DNA of 64,000 bases from Brucella grignonensis (GTDB lineage: Bacteria > Pseudomonadota > Alphaproteobacteria > Rhizobiales > Rhizobiaceae), in assembly GCF_002252505.1 (NCBI RefSeq), contig NZ_NNRL01000168.1, positions 172,607 to 236,606 of the forward strand. The letters run 5' to 3'. Shown piece after piece: positions 28,002 to 37,561 of the stretch (its first letter is position 1; each line of letters starts with the position of its first letter). The position numbers and the translations under genes were made by a program. Under the pieces are notes generated by a model. The model was not told the DNA's origin. It ran no database searches and saw only the letters and a list, made by a program, of their open reading frames with translations.

Positions 28002-29513
28002 TTGTTCAAGCACTCGCAACTCGAATCCGTAAAAGCCTGGCTCAATCACCCAGCTCATTCAGCCATGCCATTACACGCGCGCATACAACGAGCGATCAGG
28101 CAACTGATTGTTGATGGAACGATCAGTTGCGGCAAACCACTTCCGGCCTCGCGTGCGCTTTCGAAGTCTCTTGGCGTCTCACGCGATACGGTAGAAGCCG
28201 CTTATGCGCAGCTTCATGCAGAAGGCTTTATCGACCGTCGCGTCGGTAGTGGCAGCTTTGTTGCGCAGATCACAGAATTCTCTTCCCGTCATCGACGCTC
28301 AAGGCGCGATATCAAATCCAAAAATCGACCTCCTGAATTGAGCAGGCGAGGTAACGCGATGTTCCAAAGCGGCGGCGTGCGCGAGATATTGACCCCACGC
28401 CCCTTTGCGCCTGGCATCCCCGACACACGTAACTTTCCACTTGCGCTTTGGGAGCGCTTGCAAAGACAAATTCTCAAAGAAATTGGAACCCAAACGCTCC
28501 TCCACGGAGATCCGCAAGGGGTTGAGCCGCTGCGTCGGGCAATTGCTGATTATATCAATCTCGAACGCGGCGCACGCGCCACTGCCGACCACGTGCTGAT
28601 ACTCACGTCTTCACAACAAGCTCTGACTTTATGCGCCAACGTGCTGCTTGATCCCGGCGAGCGCATCTATATGGAAGACCCCGTCTATTATGGAGCCCGC
28701 AAGGCATTTGATGCCGCAGGTCTTAATTGTGTGCCCGTTCCGCTGGATCAGCAAGGATTAAAAATCGAGCCAATTCTCAATGATCCAAGCCCCGCCCGCG
28801 CTATCTTCCTCACGCCCTCGCATCAATTTCCAACCGGTGCGACCTTGGCCTTGGAGCGACGGTTTGCATTGATCGAATGGGCCAACCATCATCGCGGCTG
28901 GATAATAGAAGATGATTACGACAGTGAGTTTCACTACGCGGGCAAGCCCACGGCCTGCATGCAGGGCCTCGACCAAAACGACAGAACTATTTACATAGGC
29001 ACTTTTACGAAATCGCTCTTTCCCGGATTGCGGATAGGCTATGTCGTGTTGCCGCCACAGCTGATCAAGCCAATGACCACGGCACGCACACTTCTCGACG
29101 GTCACACGGCATCCATTTCGCAGTACACACTTGCACGCTTTATCGAAGGCGGACATTTCGGGGCATACATTCGCAATATGCGCAGCATCTACGCACAGCG
29201 CCTTGAAATATTGACCAAATTGGTTCGCAAACATCTCGCAGATTTTGTCGAGCCACGCGTTCCGGTGGGCGGCTTGCAAATGCCGTGTATATTGACTTGC
29301 GACATTTCCGAACATGCCGTTCTAGAAGCCACTCGCCGCTCGGATATTGAATTGCTGGGATTATCAGCGCTCCATGCCTCAGGTGAAGGTGAAGCTGGAT
29401 TTCTGCTCGGCTTCGCGGCCTATACGCCCGCAGAACTTGAGATCGCGATCAGGAAGCTTGAAAAGATATTCCAAACACTAAAAAGTAATCAGGCAATTCA
29501 GCTTCAGAAATGA
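28002..29513 (+). CDS. MocR/GabR-type regulator (GntR HTH fused to aminotransferase)
   Basis: A 503-residue fusion. A GntR winged helix at about 20-90 (LHARIQRAIRQLIVDG; KPLPASRALSKSLGVSRDTV) joins an aminotransferase class I domain with the PLP aspartate in IIEDDYDSEFHY (302-312) and Lys337 in GTFTKSLFPGLRIG. Such proteins use PLP or an aminated effector to control transcription. The start is TTG 28002; an ATG at 28065 (MPLHAR) is an alternative that would still keep the HTH. Likely regulates the divergent transporter. Confidence 0.92.
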   Translation: MFKHSQLESVKAWLNHPAHSAMPLHARIQRAIRQLIVDGTISCGKPLPASRALSKSLGVSRDTVEAAYAQLHAEGFIDRRVGSGSFVAQITEFSSRHRRSRRDIKSKNRPPELSRRGNAMFQSGGVREILTPRPFAPGIPDTRNFPLALWERLQRQILKEIGTQTLLHGDPQGVEPLRRAIADYINLERGARATADHVLILTSSQQALTLCANVLLDPGERIYMEDPVYYGARKAFDAAGLNCVPVPLDQQGLKIEPILNDPSPARAIFLTPSHQFPTGATLALERRFALIEWANHHRGWIIEDDYDSEFHYAGKPTACMQGLDQNDRTIYIGTFTKSLFPGLRIGYVVLPPQLIKPMTTARTLLDGHTASISQYTLARFIEGGHFGAYIRNMRSIYAQRLEILTKLVRKHLADFVEPRVPVGGLQMPCILTCDISEHAVLEATRRSDIELLGLSALHASGEGEAGFLLGFAAYTPAELEIAIRKLEKIFQTLKSNQAIQLQK

Positions 29514-29594
29514 ACCAAAACCTGTAAGGTATCAGCTATCTCAATCTGCTGCAGGAAAGCCTGCGGCGAGCACACGCCGCAGGCAATCCGTGCA

Positions 29595-30089
29595 TCAAAA
29601 TACGCGCTCGTAAGTAACCCAGTTGGCTGCCGTTGCAACGTCGTCATAAAGACGACGCGCAGTTACATTGTCCTGTGCAGTCACCCAGCTCAGCATCGTC
29701 CAATTACGGATATGAGCAATGTCACTAAGCGCCTCGATAAGCAGGCGTCCAACGCCTCGACTGCGATAGGATGGGTCGACAAACAGGTCATCGAGAAACC
29801 CGGCATCTTGACCCTGTAGTGGCCTTGGTTGGGGCCAGTAATGCGCAAAACCTATAACGTTTTCGCCTGCTTCAGCCACCAGCCCTTCCAATGGATGCAT
29901 TGAGTCCTGCAACCAAGCCCATGTACGCGTAAGTATATCCTCATTCATGGGCACTTTGTAAAAAGCCGCATATCCTCGATAGAGCTTTTTCCAGCTTGTT
30001 TCGTCCGTTGGCTCCACTGCCCGAATTTTAATGGCCTCTGAAGATCGGGTGTCGATATCGTTGCGTACCGACTTTGCTTTTTCAGTCAT
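29595..30089 (-). CDS. GNAT-family N-acetyltransferase
   Basis: A 164-residue acetyltransferase. The acetyl-CoA loop RSRGVGRLLIEAL follows FLDDLFVDPSY, and EDILTRTWAWLQDSMHP forms the substrate side. It transfers acetyl from CoA to an unidentified amine. ATG 30089 (MTEKAK) is preferred over two upstream Met codons because AAAGGAAA lies before it. Monocistronic. Confidence 0.85.
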   Translation of the reverse strand: MTEKAKSVRNDIDTRSSEAIKIRAVEPTDETSWKKLYRGYAAFYKVPMNEDILTRTWAWLQDSMHPLEGLVAEAGENVIGFAHYWPQPRPLQGQDAGFLDDLFVDPSYRSRGVGRLLIEALSDIAHIRNWTMLSWVTAQDNVTARRLYDDVATAANWVTYERVF

Positions 30090-30125
30090 TGGCAAATTTC
30101 CTTTCATCTTGCAGGAAGGTCCCAC

Positions 30126-30395
30126 TCAATGGTGGAGCGTTTAATCAATATTGGATGGATATTGCCCCTCCAATAAAGCCATTAACACCAGACCAATCAT
30201 ATTATGTACAATGCCTCTTCAGATCGGAAAATCTGGCCTGATCAAGAGCATCACACCTAATTTCGTGAGGATTAATTGGTCTGGGCTGCATACCAAAATT
30301 GGATGGTTTAAAATTGTGAGCCTAATGATACGAACTCGTAAATAACCCGACTAAGATCCCCAGATATCTCCCGATAAACTCGAAAAGAGCACGCC
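30126..30395. other. Intergenic spacer, nothing recognised
   Basis: About 270 AT-rich bases between a divergent acetyltransferase gene and the small secreted-protein cluster. It probably carries promoters for both; no motif stands out. Confidence 0.4.
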
Positions 30396-30896
30396 TTGAA
30401 GAAATTGTTTTGTGTAACACTGGTTGGCATTTTCTGTTCGTCTGCACCGATTGCAGCGTTTGCTCAGAACATCGGACTCGCTGAGCGTCGCGCCATTGCA
30501 GCCTATGCAACTGATATCTGGCCCAAATACGAGTTGGAAATTCAGGATCTGGCTGGGTTTCCCGTTACCATCGATCTGAATACCAAAAGCCTGGCATTAC
30601 CTGGCCTTGCAGATTCATACGCCAGCGATGACTATCTGCGTAAGCCGATCATAGATCCGATACTCCAGGCAATTGGAACAATCACTGTAACAGAAACTGG
30701 AAGAGCTGCTCTCAAAGAAGGGCTAAAATCCATTGTCATCCACTATGATGAAACAAGTGCACCCTCCAGCAATTATAAAGATGGTTTAAAGATGGAAGAC
30801 GGTGTTCTGACTATAAATTGGAAGCCTTATACCAATGTCGATGATGTTGAGCCTCGCGCGCTGGCAATATTAAGTGTAATTGAATCGGCAATTTAA
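30396..30896 (+). CDS. Small secreted hypothetical protein
   Basis: A 166-residue protein with a TTG start. The signal peptide (KKLFCVTLVGIFCSSAPIAA) ends at AFA. The mature part has SYASDDYLRKPIIDPILQAI and VIHYDETSAPSSNYKDGLKM but no recognised domain. It is the first of three consecutive small exported-protein genes on this strand, 26 bases ahead of the next, so they may form an operon. Confidence 0.65.
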   Translation: MKKLFCVTLVGIFCSSAPIAAFAQNIGLAERRAIAAYATDIWPKYELEIQDLAGFPVTIDLNTKSLALPGLADSYASDDYLRKPIIDPILQAIGTITVTETGRAALKEGLKSIVIHYDETSAPSSNYKDGLKMEDGVLTINWKPYTNVDDVEPRALAILSVIESAI

Positions 30897-30922
30897 TTAT
30901 AAACCACGTAAGGTGATCTGAA

Positions 30923-31324
30923 TTGACGCATAAAACCGTATCTCCGGCGCTCCATGCATTGACAATTCTATTGCTCTCATCCGTGACGGCTTTGGCTCAG
31001 ACCAGTACCGACGAAGCCTATTTGGAACGGCGAAATGATCAGGGTATTGTCGCGTATTGCAGTGACCAAGGGTTTCTTGAACCTGATTCAGAGGAGTTTT
31101 TCCACGTTGGTACAGTAGAAATTTTTGGCGAAGTCGAACCCTCGCCTGAAGCTGATCTACACGAACAAAAGGGTCGCGATGGCATTTCGTACCTTCAAGG
31201 TGACGAACAGTCTCTTGAAGACCTTGCTGCGGCAAACGATGTCGATGTGAAAGCGGTTTGCGAACAATACAAATCGCAAGTAACGCTTGGCCGGATGATG
31301 GCGAAAAATAAAGCCAATCAGTAG
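30923..31324 (+). CDS. Small secreted protein, paralogue of next gene
   Basis: A 133-residue exported protein with TTG start; the signal ends near TALA. The mature part holds a NDQGIVAYCSDQGFLEPDSE segment and a C-terminal QSLEDLAAANDVDVKAVCEQ segment, giving two cysteines. The layout matches the following protein (NQLGLIKFCVAEGHIS ... TSVVDHCTQF), so the two are paralogues. I recall similar Rhizobiales proteins being labelled 'pore-forming ESAT-6 family'; that label is unverified. Confidence 0.65.
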   Translation: MTHKTVSPALHALTILLLSSVTALAQTSTDEAYLERRNDQGIVAYCSDQGFLEPDSEEFFHVGTVEIFGEVEPSPEADLHEQKGRDGISYLQGDEQSLEDLAAANDVDVKAVCEQYKSQVTLGRMMAKNKANQ

Positions 31325-31374
31325 TTTTTCCTGTTCAGAAAAATTGACTTCCAACCCCTTGAGGCACTACCCCA

Positions 31375-31731
31375 ATGCGCAATAAATCCGTCGCCGCCTT
31401 GCTTTCTTTACCGCTTATCATCACTTCATCTTTGGCACTGGCCGATGACACGCAGCTCCTGTTCAACTCATCGCGCAATCAACTTGGCCTGATAAAATTT
31501 TGCGTAGCAGAGGGCCATATCTCAAACGATGTCGTTGCGGCTTATGAGAAAATCGTCAAAATGCTTCCCACACCTGCTGACGCGGCACAGGGCGATCAAT
31601 ATGAAAGCGCAGGCGAACAGGGCTATAGCTTCGACGGCGAGAACCGTACGTCAATGCAAGACATTGCCGATGGTACTGGCACGTCGGTTGTCGATCATTG
31701 CACTCAGTTCACAGCGCTGACAAATCAATAA
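31375..31731 (+). CDS. Small secreted protein, paralogue of previous gene
   Basis: A 118-residue exported protein; the signal peptide (MRNKSVAALLSLPLIITSSL) ends at ALA. The mature part has NQLGLIKFCVAEGHISNDVV near its start and SMQDIADGTGTSVVDHCTQF near its end, two cysteines that may pair. Lies 50 bases after its paralogue and ahead of a hairpin at 31747. Confidence 0.7.
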   Translation: MRNKSVAALLSLPLIITSSLALADDTQLLFNSSRNQLGLIKFCVAEGHISNDVVAAYEKIVKMLPTPADAAQGDQYESAGEQGYSFDGENRTSMQDIADGTGTSVVDHCTQFTALTNQ

Positions 31732-31746
31732 GCTTAAAGCAATGCT

Positions 31747-31779
31747 TGGTTGGCAATTATACTCTGTTGCCAACCATTT
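31747..31779 (+). terminator. Hairpin after the small secreted-protein genes
   Basis: TGGTTGGCAA (31747-31756) and TTGCCAACCA (31767-31776) form a perfect 10-bp stem, followed by only a short T run, so it may be a weak terminator. Confidence 0.6.
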
Positions 31780-31877
31780 GCGCCGCTTCTGAATGGTAAG
31801 GATATTTGTTGCGATATTTTCAGCGGCCGGCTAGGGGTTTGCGCGCTAAAAGCGGCACCGCAAAATGAACCACATCG

Positions 31878-32612
31878 TCAGATCGTCCAGCCACCATCAA
31901 TGTTGTATGCCTGTCCGGTGGTGTAGGTTGCACTGGCGAGATAAACAGCCAGATCAGCAATTTCTTGCGGCTGACCAATCCGGCCAATTGGTTGTCTGGC
32001 TATAAAGGCAGCACGGGCAGCTTCATAGTCACCTTGATCACGAAGCCGCTGTTGCAAAGATGGACTTTCAACCGTTCCGGGGCATATCGCATTACAACGA
32101 ATGCCAGCTGAAACATAATCTGCGGCAATGGATTTCGTCAGACCGATGACAGCTGCCTTTGTCAAACCATAAGCAAAGCGGTTCGGCACACCTTTTACGC
32201 TCGACGCAACAGACGACATATTGATGATAGCACCGTCCTTACGAGCCAGCATTCCCGGCAGAACAGCACGTATCGTCCGGATCATCGACCGAATGTTGAG
32301 ATCGATTGCTGCATCAAGGTCTTCATCCCGCATTTCAAGAATAGAGCCACTATGAACACAGCCTGCACAATTAAACAGGACATCGACATCTCCGATCTCG
32401 TTTACGAGTGACGCAATATCGGCTTCATTCAGTACGTTGAGTTTTCGAGTATTTATGTGCTCATAGCTGTCGAGATGCTTGAGCGCATCCATATTGATAT
32501 CAGTCGCGTATACTGTTGCACCCGCTGCTGCAAATGCAACAGCACTTGCATGCCCTATTCCCTGCGCAGCTGCAGTAATAAGGACAGTCTTTCCGTTGAG
32601 ATTGGTTGACAC
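31878..32612 (-). CDS. SDR dehydrogenase (2-keto-3-deoxy-L-fuconate dehydrogenase-like)
   Basis: A 244-residue classical short-chain dehydrogenase. The cofactor motif is TAAAQGIG (10s), NAG appears as NCAG, the catalytic Ser is in MSSVASSV, and the YxxxK pair is YGLTK. The sequence KTVLITAAAQGIGHASAVAF and the ending GQAYNIDGGWTI match the DHRS6 / 2-keto-3-deoxy-L-fuconate dehydrogenase group, which oxidises C4 of a 2-keto-3-deoxy acid. That product is a substrate for the FAH-type hydrolase encoded two genes earlier. Last gene of the eight-gene operon. Confidence 0.85.
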   Translation of the reverse strand: MSTNLNGKTVLITAAAQGIGHASAVAFAAAGATVYATDINMDALKHLDSYEHINTRKLNVLNEADIASLVNEIGDVDVLFNCAGCVHSGSILEMRDEDLDAAIDLNIRSMIRTIRAVLPGMLARKDGAIINMSSVASSVKGVPNRFAYGLTKAAVIGLTKSIAADYVSAGIRCNAICPGTVESPSLQQRLRDQGDYEAARAAFIARQPIGRIGQPQEIADLAVYLASATYTTGQAYNIDGGWTI

Positions 32613-32653
32613 GTCGATATCCCCATCAATGTTCTATGTGAGAACGAAACGTC

Positions 32654-33400
32654 TCAATAAGTTGTCCTGCCACCGCTGAGATCAAATGTGGCGGCAGTGG
32701 TGTATGAATTCTCTTCGGACAACATCCAGACAACCATAGATGCAACTTCGTTCAGTTCAACGAAGCGATCGCGCGGAATACGCACACGCATATAATCGAT
32801 AAACTCTGGTGTTAGTCCGTCAAGTATGGGGGTCTTTGCAGTCGTTGGCGTGATGCAATTCACCGCAATGCCCGTTTTTGCCAGCTCTTTTCCAAGCGAT
32901 TTCGTCAGGCCAATCACACCAGCTTTTGCAGCACTATAGGCGGCCAGATTGGGATTTCCCTCTTTGCCTGCCACAGACGCAATATTGACAATGCGCCCAT
33001 AATTATTCGCAGCCATCAAAGGAACGATCGCACGGCAGCAGTTGAACGTACCAGTCAGATTAACTGCTATTACTTTGTTCCATTCGTGCTGATCATATTC
33101 TACAAGCGGCTTAACTTGGCCTGTAATACCTGCACTATTGACCAGACCATCGACGGTTGAAAATACTTCGCTGGTCCGAGCTGTAGCATTCGCAACACTA
33201 TCCTCGTCTGCGACGTCGACACCAAACGCGATGCAATCAGCGGAAAGCTTTCTGGCTGCTTTTTCAGCCTCGCCAGCATTCAAATCCCAAATTGCGACGG
33301 CAGCACCTGACTGCACCAGCCGGTCAGCGATCGCATAGCCGATACCTTGCGCGCCACCCGTTATGATGACGCGCTTCCCGATCATATCAATCCGATTCAT
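32654..33400 (-). CDS. Short-chain dehydrogenase/reductase
   Basis: A 248-residue classical SDR with TGGAQGIG, NSAG, SVAGKEG (catalytic Ser) and YSAAK. It oxidises or reduces a hydroxyl with NAD(P). Placed between the FAH hydrolase (28-base gap) and the second SDR, it is likely another step of the same catabolic route. Substrate not determined. Confidence 0.88.
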   Translation of the reverse strand: MNRIDMIGKRVIITGGAQGIGYAIADRLVQSGAAVAIWDLNAGEAEKAARKLSADCIAFGVDVADEDSVANATARTSEVFSTVDGLVNSAGITGQVKPLVEYDQHEWNKVIAVNLTGTFNCCRAIVPLMAANNYGRIVNIASVAGKEGNPNLAAYSAAKAGVIGLTKSLGKELAKTGIAVNCITPTTAKTPILDGLTPEFIDYMRVRIPRDRFVELNEVASMVVWMLSEENSYTTAATFDLSGGRTTY

Positions 33401-33428
33401 CGATATCCCCTCACCTTTAATTGTGTCT

Positions 33429-34268
33429 TCAGGCTGCAGCTGTGATCTGCTTCTGGACGCCTAAGCCCTCAATCTCCACTCTCATCGTGTCGCCGGCCTT
33501 CAGGTAACGCGGAGGTTTCATACCCATTCCGACGCCGGGAGGTGTTCCTGTCGTAATGACATCGCCAGGCTCCAACTTCATGAATTGAGAAATGTAGGCA
33601 ACAATGAAAGGCACCTTGAAAATCATCGTGCTGGTTGAACCGTTCTGAACACGTTCACCATTGACGTCGAGCGTCATTGCAAGAGCATCAACGTCAGCAA
33701 TCTCATCAGGTGTCACCAGCCACGGCCCCAACGGACCAAATGTTGGACACCCCTTGCCTTTCGTCCAAGTTCCCCCACGCTCAAGCTGATACGACCGTTC
33801 AGAGACATCGTTACAAACACAATAACCGGCAACATAATTGGCGGCTTCATCCTCAGTTACATAGGATGCGGTTTTGCCTATCACGATAGCAAGCTCGACT
33901 TCCCAGTCCGTCTTCTGCGATCCACGCGGAATAAGCACAGTATCGTTAGGACCAACAATGCATGATGGCGCCTTGTTAAACAAAACTGGCTCTGCGGGAA
34001 CAGGCATTCCGCTTTCCGCCGCATGGTCTGCGTAATTGAGACCAACGGCGATAAAATTGCCAACGCCGGTGATGCAGGAACCCAGCCGAACACCTTCTGG
34101 TACAAGAGGCAACTGCTGGATATTAATGCCCGCAAGCACCGTTCCAATTGTAGGAAGCTCTTTGCCGGAAATATCGCTCAGAACAGATGACAGATCGCGA
34201 ATGGAACCATTGTCATCCACAATCCCCGGCTTTTCAGAACCAGCATCTCCAAATCTGACAAGTTTCAT
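33429..34268 (-). CDS. Fumarylacetoacetate hydrolase family (diketo-deoxy acid hydrolase-like)
   Basis: A 279-residue FAH-fold enzyme. Metal-binding acidic residues are in DWEVELAIVIG and in the CNDVSERSYQ segment, and TKGKGCPTFGPLGPWLVTPD is characteristic of 2,4-diketo-3-deoxy-L-fuconate hydrolase-type proteins, which cleave a diketo acid into two smaller acids. The SDR-plus-hydrolase pairing matches non-phosphorylative deoxysugar-acid breakdown. Start MKLVRFGD with GAGAGAAA ahead. Confidence 0.87.
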   Translation of the reverse strand: MKLVRFGDAGSEKPGIVDDNGSIRDLSSVLSDISGKELPTIGTVLAGINIQQLPLVPEGVRLGSCITGVGNFIAVGLNYADHAAESGMPVPAEPVLFNKAPSCIVGPNDTVLIPRGSQKTDWEVELAIVIGKTASYVTEDEAANYVAGYCVCNDVSERSYQLERGGTWTKGKGCPTFGPLGPWLVTPDEIADVDALAMTLDVNGERVQNGSTSTMIFKVPFIVAYISQFMKLEPGDVITTGTPPGVGMGMKPPRYLKAGDTMRVEIEGLGVQKQITAAA

Positions 34269-34381
34269 TTTCTCTCTCCCATAGATTTATTGCGCGAAAG
34301 GCTTGGCACACTGATTGGCATAGTTTCAGCGATGATCTGCCTCACCTATCCACCAGACAAAGACACGGTTTCATACGCTCG

Positions 34382-35521
34382 TCAGAGCAGTCCTCGTCCC
34401 GCCAGATTTCGCATAAGATGCGATGCGCCAAAGACCCACGGAGGACATTCCGTCGAGAGTCTCACCGTGTTGCGCAACGTTCCCAGTTGACTGTTGGATA
34501 TCGATACAACATCACCAACATGATGGGTGAAGCCCTGTCCGAGCTGTCCCCGATCCTCCGTGGGAGCAAAAAGCGTTCCCATGAACAAAACCAAACCATC
34601 CGGATATTGATGATGCGCGCCGATCGTTTGCGCAACTAGATCAAGCGGGTCGCGGCTGATCTCTTTCATTGAGCTATGCCCACGAAGTAAAAAGCCATCA
34701 TCGCCTTCAACAGTAAGCGTCAACTCAGCCGTGCGAACATCATCGAGATCATAGGTTTCATCAAACAAGCGCAACAACGGGCCTATTGAACACGAGGCGT
34801 TATTGTCCTTAGCCTTGCCTAATAAAAGTGCGGACCGCCCTTCTATGTCGCGAAGGTTTACGTCATTACCCAGCGTTGCCCCTACGATGCGCCCCTGACT
34901 GTTGACGGCCAGCACCACTTCCGGTTCGGGGTTGTTCCACTTGGAAGCAGGATGAAGACCTACTTCCGCGCCATGCCCAACAGATGATAGCACTTGCGCT
35001 TTGGAAAACACCTCGGCATCTGGCCCGATACCGACTTCGAGATATTGTGACCACACGCCTTCATCAATCAGAGCCGTCTTAACCTGCTCAGCCGCAGCCG
35101 AGCCCGCTTTAAGGTCACGTATGCTCTCCCCAATAACAGATGCAATACGGCCACGGATACGTGCCGCCAGTTCCGGGTTTCCAGCAGCACGTTCCTCAAT
35201 CACACGCTCAACCATTGAACGGGCAAATGTGACCCCACAAGCCTTCACGGATTGAAGATCAATCGGAGCCAGCAAATGTACGCGGCCGTCAGACCCGTTA
35301 TTGAGCAGGTTTGATATATCGGCAATTGGTTCGCCCACCGATTGAGCGACATAGGCTGCAGGATCGCCCATTTCGAGAAGGTCGCGCATTGTTGGTATGA
35401 CAGTGCTGGTGATATCGATCACTTGTCCGTTGCGTATCACGACAACAGACGGCCCTTGGACATCTTCACGCCAAACACGCCCTACAAACGTTCCGATTTT
35501 AAGAAAATCCTGAGCAGACAT
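34382..35521 (-). CDS. FAH-superfamily dehydratase-like protein (COG3970 type)
   Basis: A 379-residue protein with the FAH fold in its C-terminal half (PEPEVVLAVNSQGRIVGATL; GNDVNLRDIEGRSALLLGKA) and a roughly 90-residue N-terminal extension. This length is typical of 2-keto-3-deoxy-D-arabinonate dehydratase-like proteins, which convert a 2-keto-3-deoxy acid to a semialdehyde. ATG 35521 (MSAQDFLKIG) is preferred because GGGAGAAA lies just ahead; the open frame begins 10 codons earlier. It follows the aminotransferase gene by 26 bases. Confidence 0.82.
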   Translation of the reverse strand: MSAQDFLKIGTFVGRVWREDVQGPSVVVIRNGQVIDITSTVIPTMRDLLEMGDPAAYVAQSVGEPIADISNLLNNGSDGRVHLLAPIDLQSVKACGVTFARSMVERVIEERAAGNPELAARIRGRIASVIGESIRDLKAGSAAAEQVKTALIDEGVWSQYLEVGIGPDAEVFSKAQVLSSVGHGAEVGLHPASKWNNPEPEVVLAVNSQGRIVGATLGNDVNLRDIEGRSALLLGKAKDNNASCSIGPLLRLFDETYDLDDVRTAELTLTVEGDDGFLLRGHSSMKEISRDPLDLVAQTIGAHHQYPDGLVLFMGTLFAPTEDRGQLGQGFTHHVGDVVSISNSQLGTLRNTVRLSTECPPWVFGASHLMRNLAGRGLL

Positions 35522-35547
35522 AGATTTCTCCCAGAGCTGGTCCATTT

Positions 35548-36738
35548 TCACGATTTGCGCTGGACAAATTTTGCAAGTCGGCTGACGCCATCCATGAGGC
35601 GAGCCTCATCCGAGACTGCATGACACCAGCGTAGCCACCCATTGCCCTCTGGCCCAAATGCAGATCCCGGCGCCAAGCCGAGGCCAGCCTCCGAAACGAG
35701 ACGTTTGGCGGTTTCAACGGAGTCTGACTGTCCCGCAATGCGGAAGAACACATACATAGCTCCGCCGGCTTCCGGGACGTCCACTCCGGGTATATCAAGA
35801 AGGCCCGATACCAGCAGATTGCGCGTTCGTGCCAGCCGGGCGCGAAGGTTTGCAATCTCAGCTTCACCCTGCTGGAGTGCCACGGTCGCAGCTCGCTGTA
35901 TCGGTTCAAAAACACAAGAGAAGTTATATTCAATCAACTTCGCCAGATCGTCAGCCATTGTGACAGGAGCCGTTATCCAGCCAGCGCGCCAACCTGTCAT
36001 AGACCAGGCTTTGGAGAAACTATTCACAGAGATAAGGCGTTCGTCGGCATTCATATGCCGCAGAAAGCTTGGAGCAGAGCGGACGGATGGATCATAGATC
36101 AGACGCTCATAGACTTCATCGGCAACGACCCAAATCCCCAGCCTTCTGCAATGCGTAGCGATTACCTCAATTTGCTCATCAGAAATCGTCCATCCAGTTG
36201 GATTGTTGGGTGAGTTCACAATCAGCATTTTTGTCTCTGGTGTCAGTGCAGACAACAGACGATCAAGATCAAGCGACCATTTTCCTCCGCTCACGTTCAG
36301 CGAAACGCGCTCGACATGAGCGCCTGAAATGCGCGGAATTTCCGTGATATTCGGCCAAAGTGGTGTAATAGCAACCACCCGATCGCCCGGAGAAAGCATC
36401 AGTTGCGATACGACCCCAAGGCCTGTAACGCCCGAGCCCACCACGCTGATACGATCCGTCTCAATTGTGCGTCCGTGAAGGTCGGACATATATTCGGCAA
36501 TAGCATTGCGCAAATAAGGACGACCGAGATTTTGGGCGTAGAATGTTTCGCCTGCTGAAAGCGACTGTATCGCCGCATCTCTTATGAACGCAGCCGTCGG
36601 CTGATCTGTCTCGCCGAACCAGAATGGAAGAACATCTTCCCGACCCATGGCACTGTTGGCCACTTCTCTGATTTGTGAGCTGGAAAGAGAGCGGACTGCG
36701 TCGCGCGCTTGTGTTGGGAACATTTTTTTCTGCAACAT
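35548..36738 (-). CDS. PLP-dependent aminotransferase (aspartate aminotransferase-like)
   Basis: A 396-residue fold-type I aminotransferase: NSPNNPTG at 175-182, Asp207 and Tyr210 (VVADEVYERLIYD), Schiff-base Lys243 (NSFSKAWSMTGWRAGW) and a C-terminal Arg in GNGWLRWCHA. It would convert an imported amino acid to its 2-oxo acid. It lies between the ABC transporter and the FAH-type enzymes, so I infer it acts first on the imported substrate. AAAGGACAA precedes the start. Confidence 0.9.
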   Translation of the reverse strand: MLQKKMFPTQARDAVRSLSSSQIREVANSAMGREDVLPFWFGETDQPTAAFIRDAAIQSLSAGETFYAQNLGRPYLRNAIAEYMSDLHGRTIETDRISVVGSGVTGLGVVSQLMLSPGDRVVAITPLWPNITEIPRISGAHVERVSLNVSGGKWSLDLDRLLSALTPETKMLIVNSPNNPTGWTISDEQIEVIATHCRRLGIWVVADEVYERLIYDPSVRSAPSFLRHMNADERLISVNSFSKAWSMTGWRAGWITAPVTMADDLAKLIEYNFSCVFEPIQRAATVALQQGEAEIANLRARLARTRNLLVSGLLDIPGVDVPEAGGAMYVFFRIAGQSDSVETAKRLVSEAGLGLAPGSAFGPEGNGWLRWCHAVSDEARLMDGVSRLAKFVQRKS

Positions 36739-36772
36739 TAGTTGTCCTTTCTTGTATCAGGACAGAAAATAC

Positions 36773-37537
36773 TCAGGCATGAACGATGGAATTCAGGAAG
36801 AACCGGGCACGTTCGGTCTGCGGATTATCAAAGAAGGCATCGGGTGCATTCTGTTCGATAATCTCACCTTTCTCCATGAAGATGATGCGGTCCGAGATAC
36901 GGCGCGCAAATGACATTTCATGGGTCACTACCAGCATTGTCACGCCCGTACGAGCAAGGCTCTGGATCACATCAAGCACTTCCCCGACCATTTCAGGGTC
37001 CAGTGCCGATGTCGGTTCATCAAACAGCAGCACTTCCGGCTCCATAGCCAATGCGCGTGCAATTGCGACACGCTGCTGTTGTCCGCCAGACAACTGATCC
37101 GGATATTTATTAACATGCTCGCCCAAACCGACACGCTGCAGAAGCTGCTGCGCCTTTTCTTCCGCCTCCGCCCAACTGCGACCTCGTACCCGAACCGGAG
37201 CAATCGCAACATTGCGCAGGGCTGTCATATGCGGAAACAGATTGAACTGCTGAAAGACCATTCCGACTTCCGCACGAACTTTTACAAGTTCCTTGCCTTC
37301 TCGAACCGGAACGCCATCAACGATGATCGAGCCAGATGTGAACGTTTCAAGAAGATTGATGCATCGGATAAGCGTTGATTTGCCGGAGCCGGATGAACCA
37401 ATAATTCCGATAACCTCACCTTTCCGTACCGAAAGGTTAACATTCTTCAATGCATGGAATTTGCCGTAGTATTTTTCCAAAGCGGAGATTTCGATCAGTG
37501 TCTCGGAGCTCTGCTTGTTCGGATTTTCGTTACTCAT
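36773..37537 (-). CDS. Polar amino acid ABC transporter ATPase (GlnQ-like)
   Basis: A 254-residue ABC ATPase with Walker A GSSGSGKST, Q-loop FQQFNLFPHMTALRN, signature LSGGQQQRVAIARAL, Walker B VLLFDEPTSALDP and H-loop VTHEMSF, all typical of GlnQ/HisP. It energises uptake with the adjacent permease. ATG 37537 has GGAGGAAGAA ahead; the open frame starts 7 codons earlier. Confidence 0.95.
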   Translation of the reverse strand: MSNENPNKQSSETLIEISALEKYYGKFHALKNVNLSVRKGEVIGIIGSSGSGKSTLIRCINLLETFTSGSIIVDGVPVREGKELVKVRAEVGMVFQQFNLFPHMTALRNVAIAPVRVRGRSWAEAEEKAQQLLQRVGLGEHVNKYPDQLSGGQQQRVAIARALAMEPEVLLFDEPTSALDPEMVGEVLDVIQSLARTGVTMLVVTHEMSFARRISDRIIFMEKGEIIEQNAPDAFFDNPQTERARFFLNSIVHA

Positions 37538-37561
37538 GATGTTCTTCCTCCCGCGCAACCG

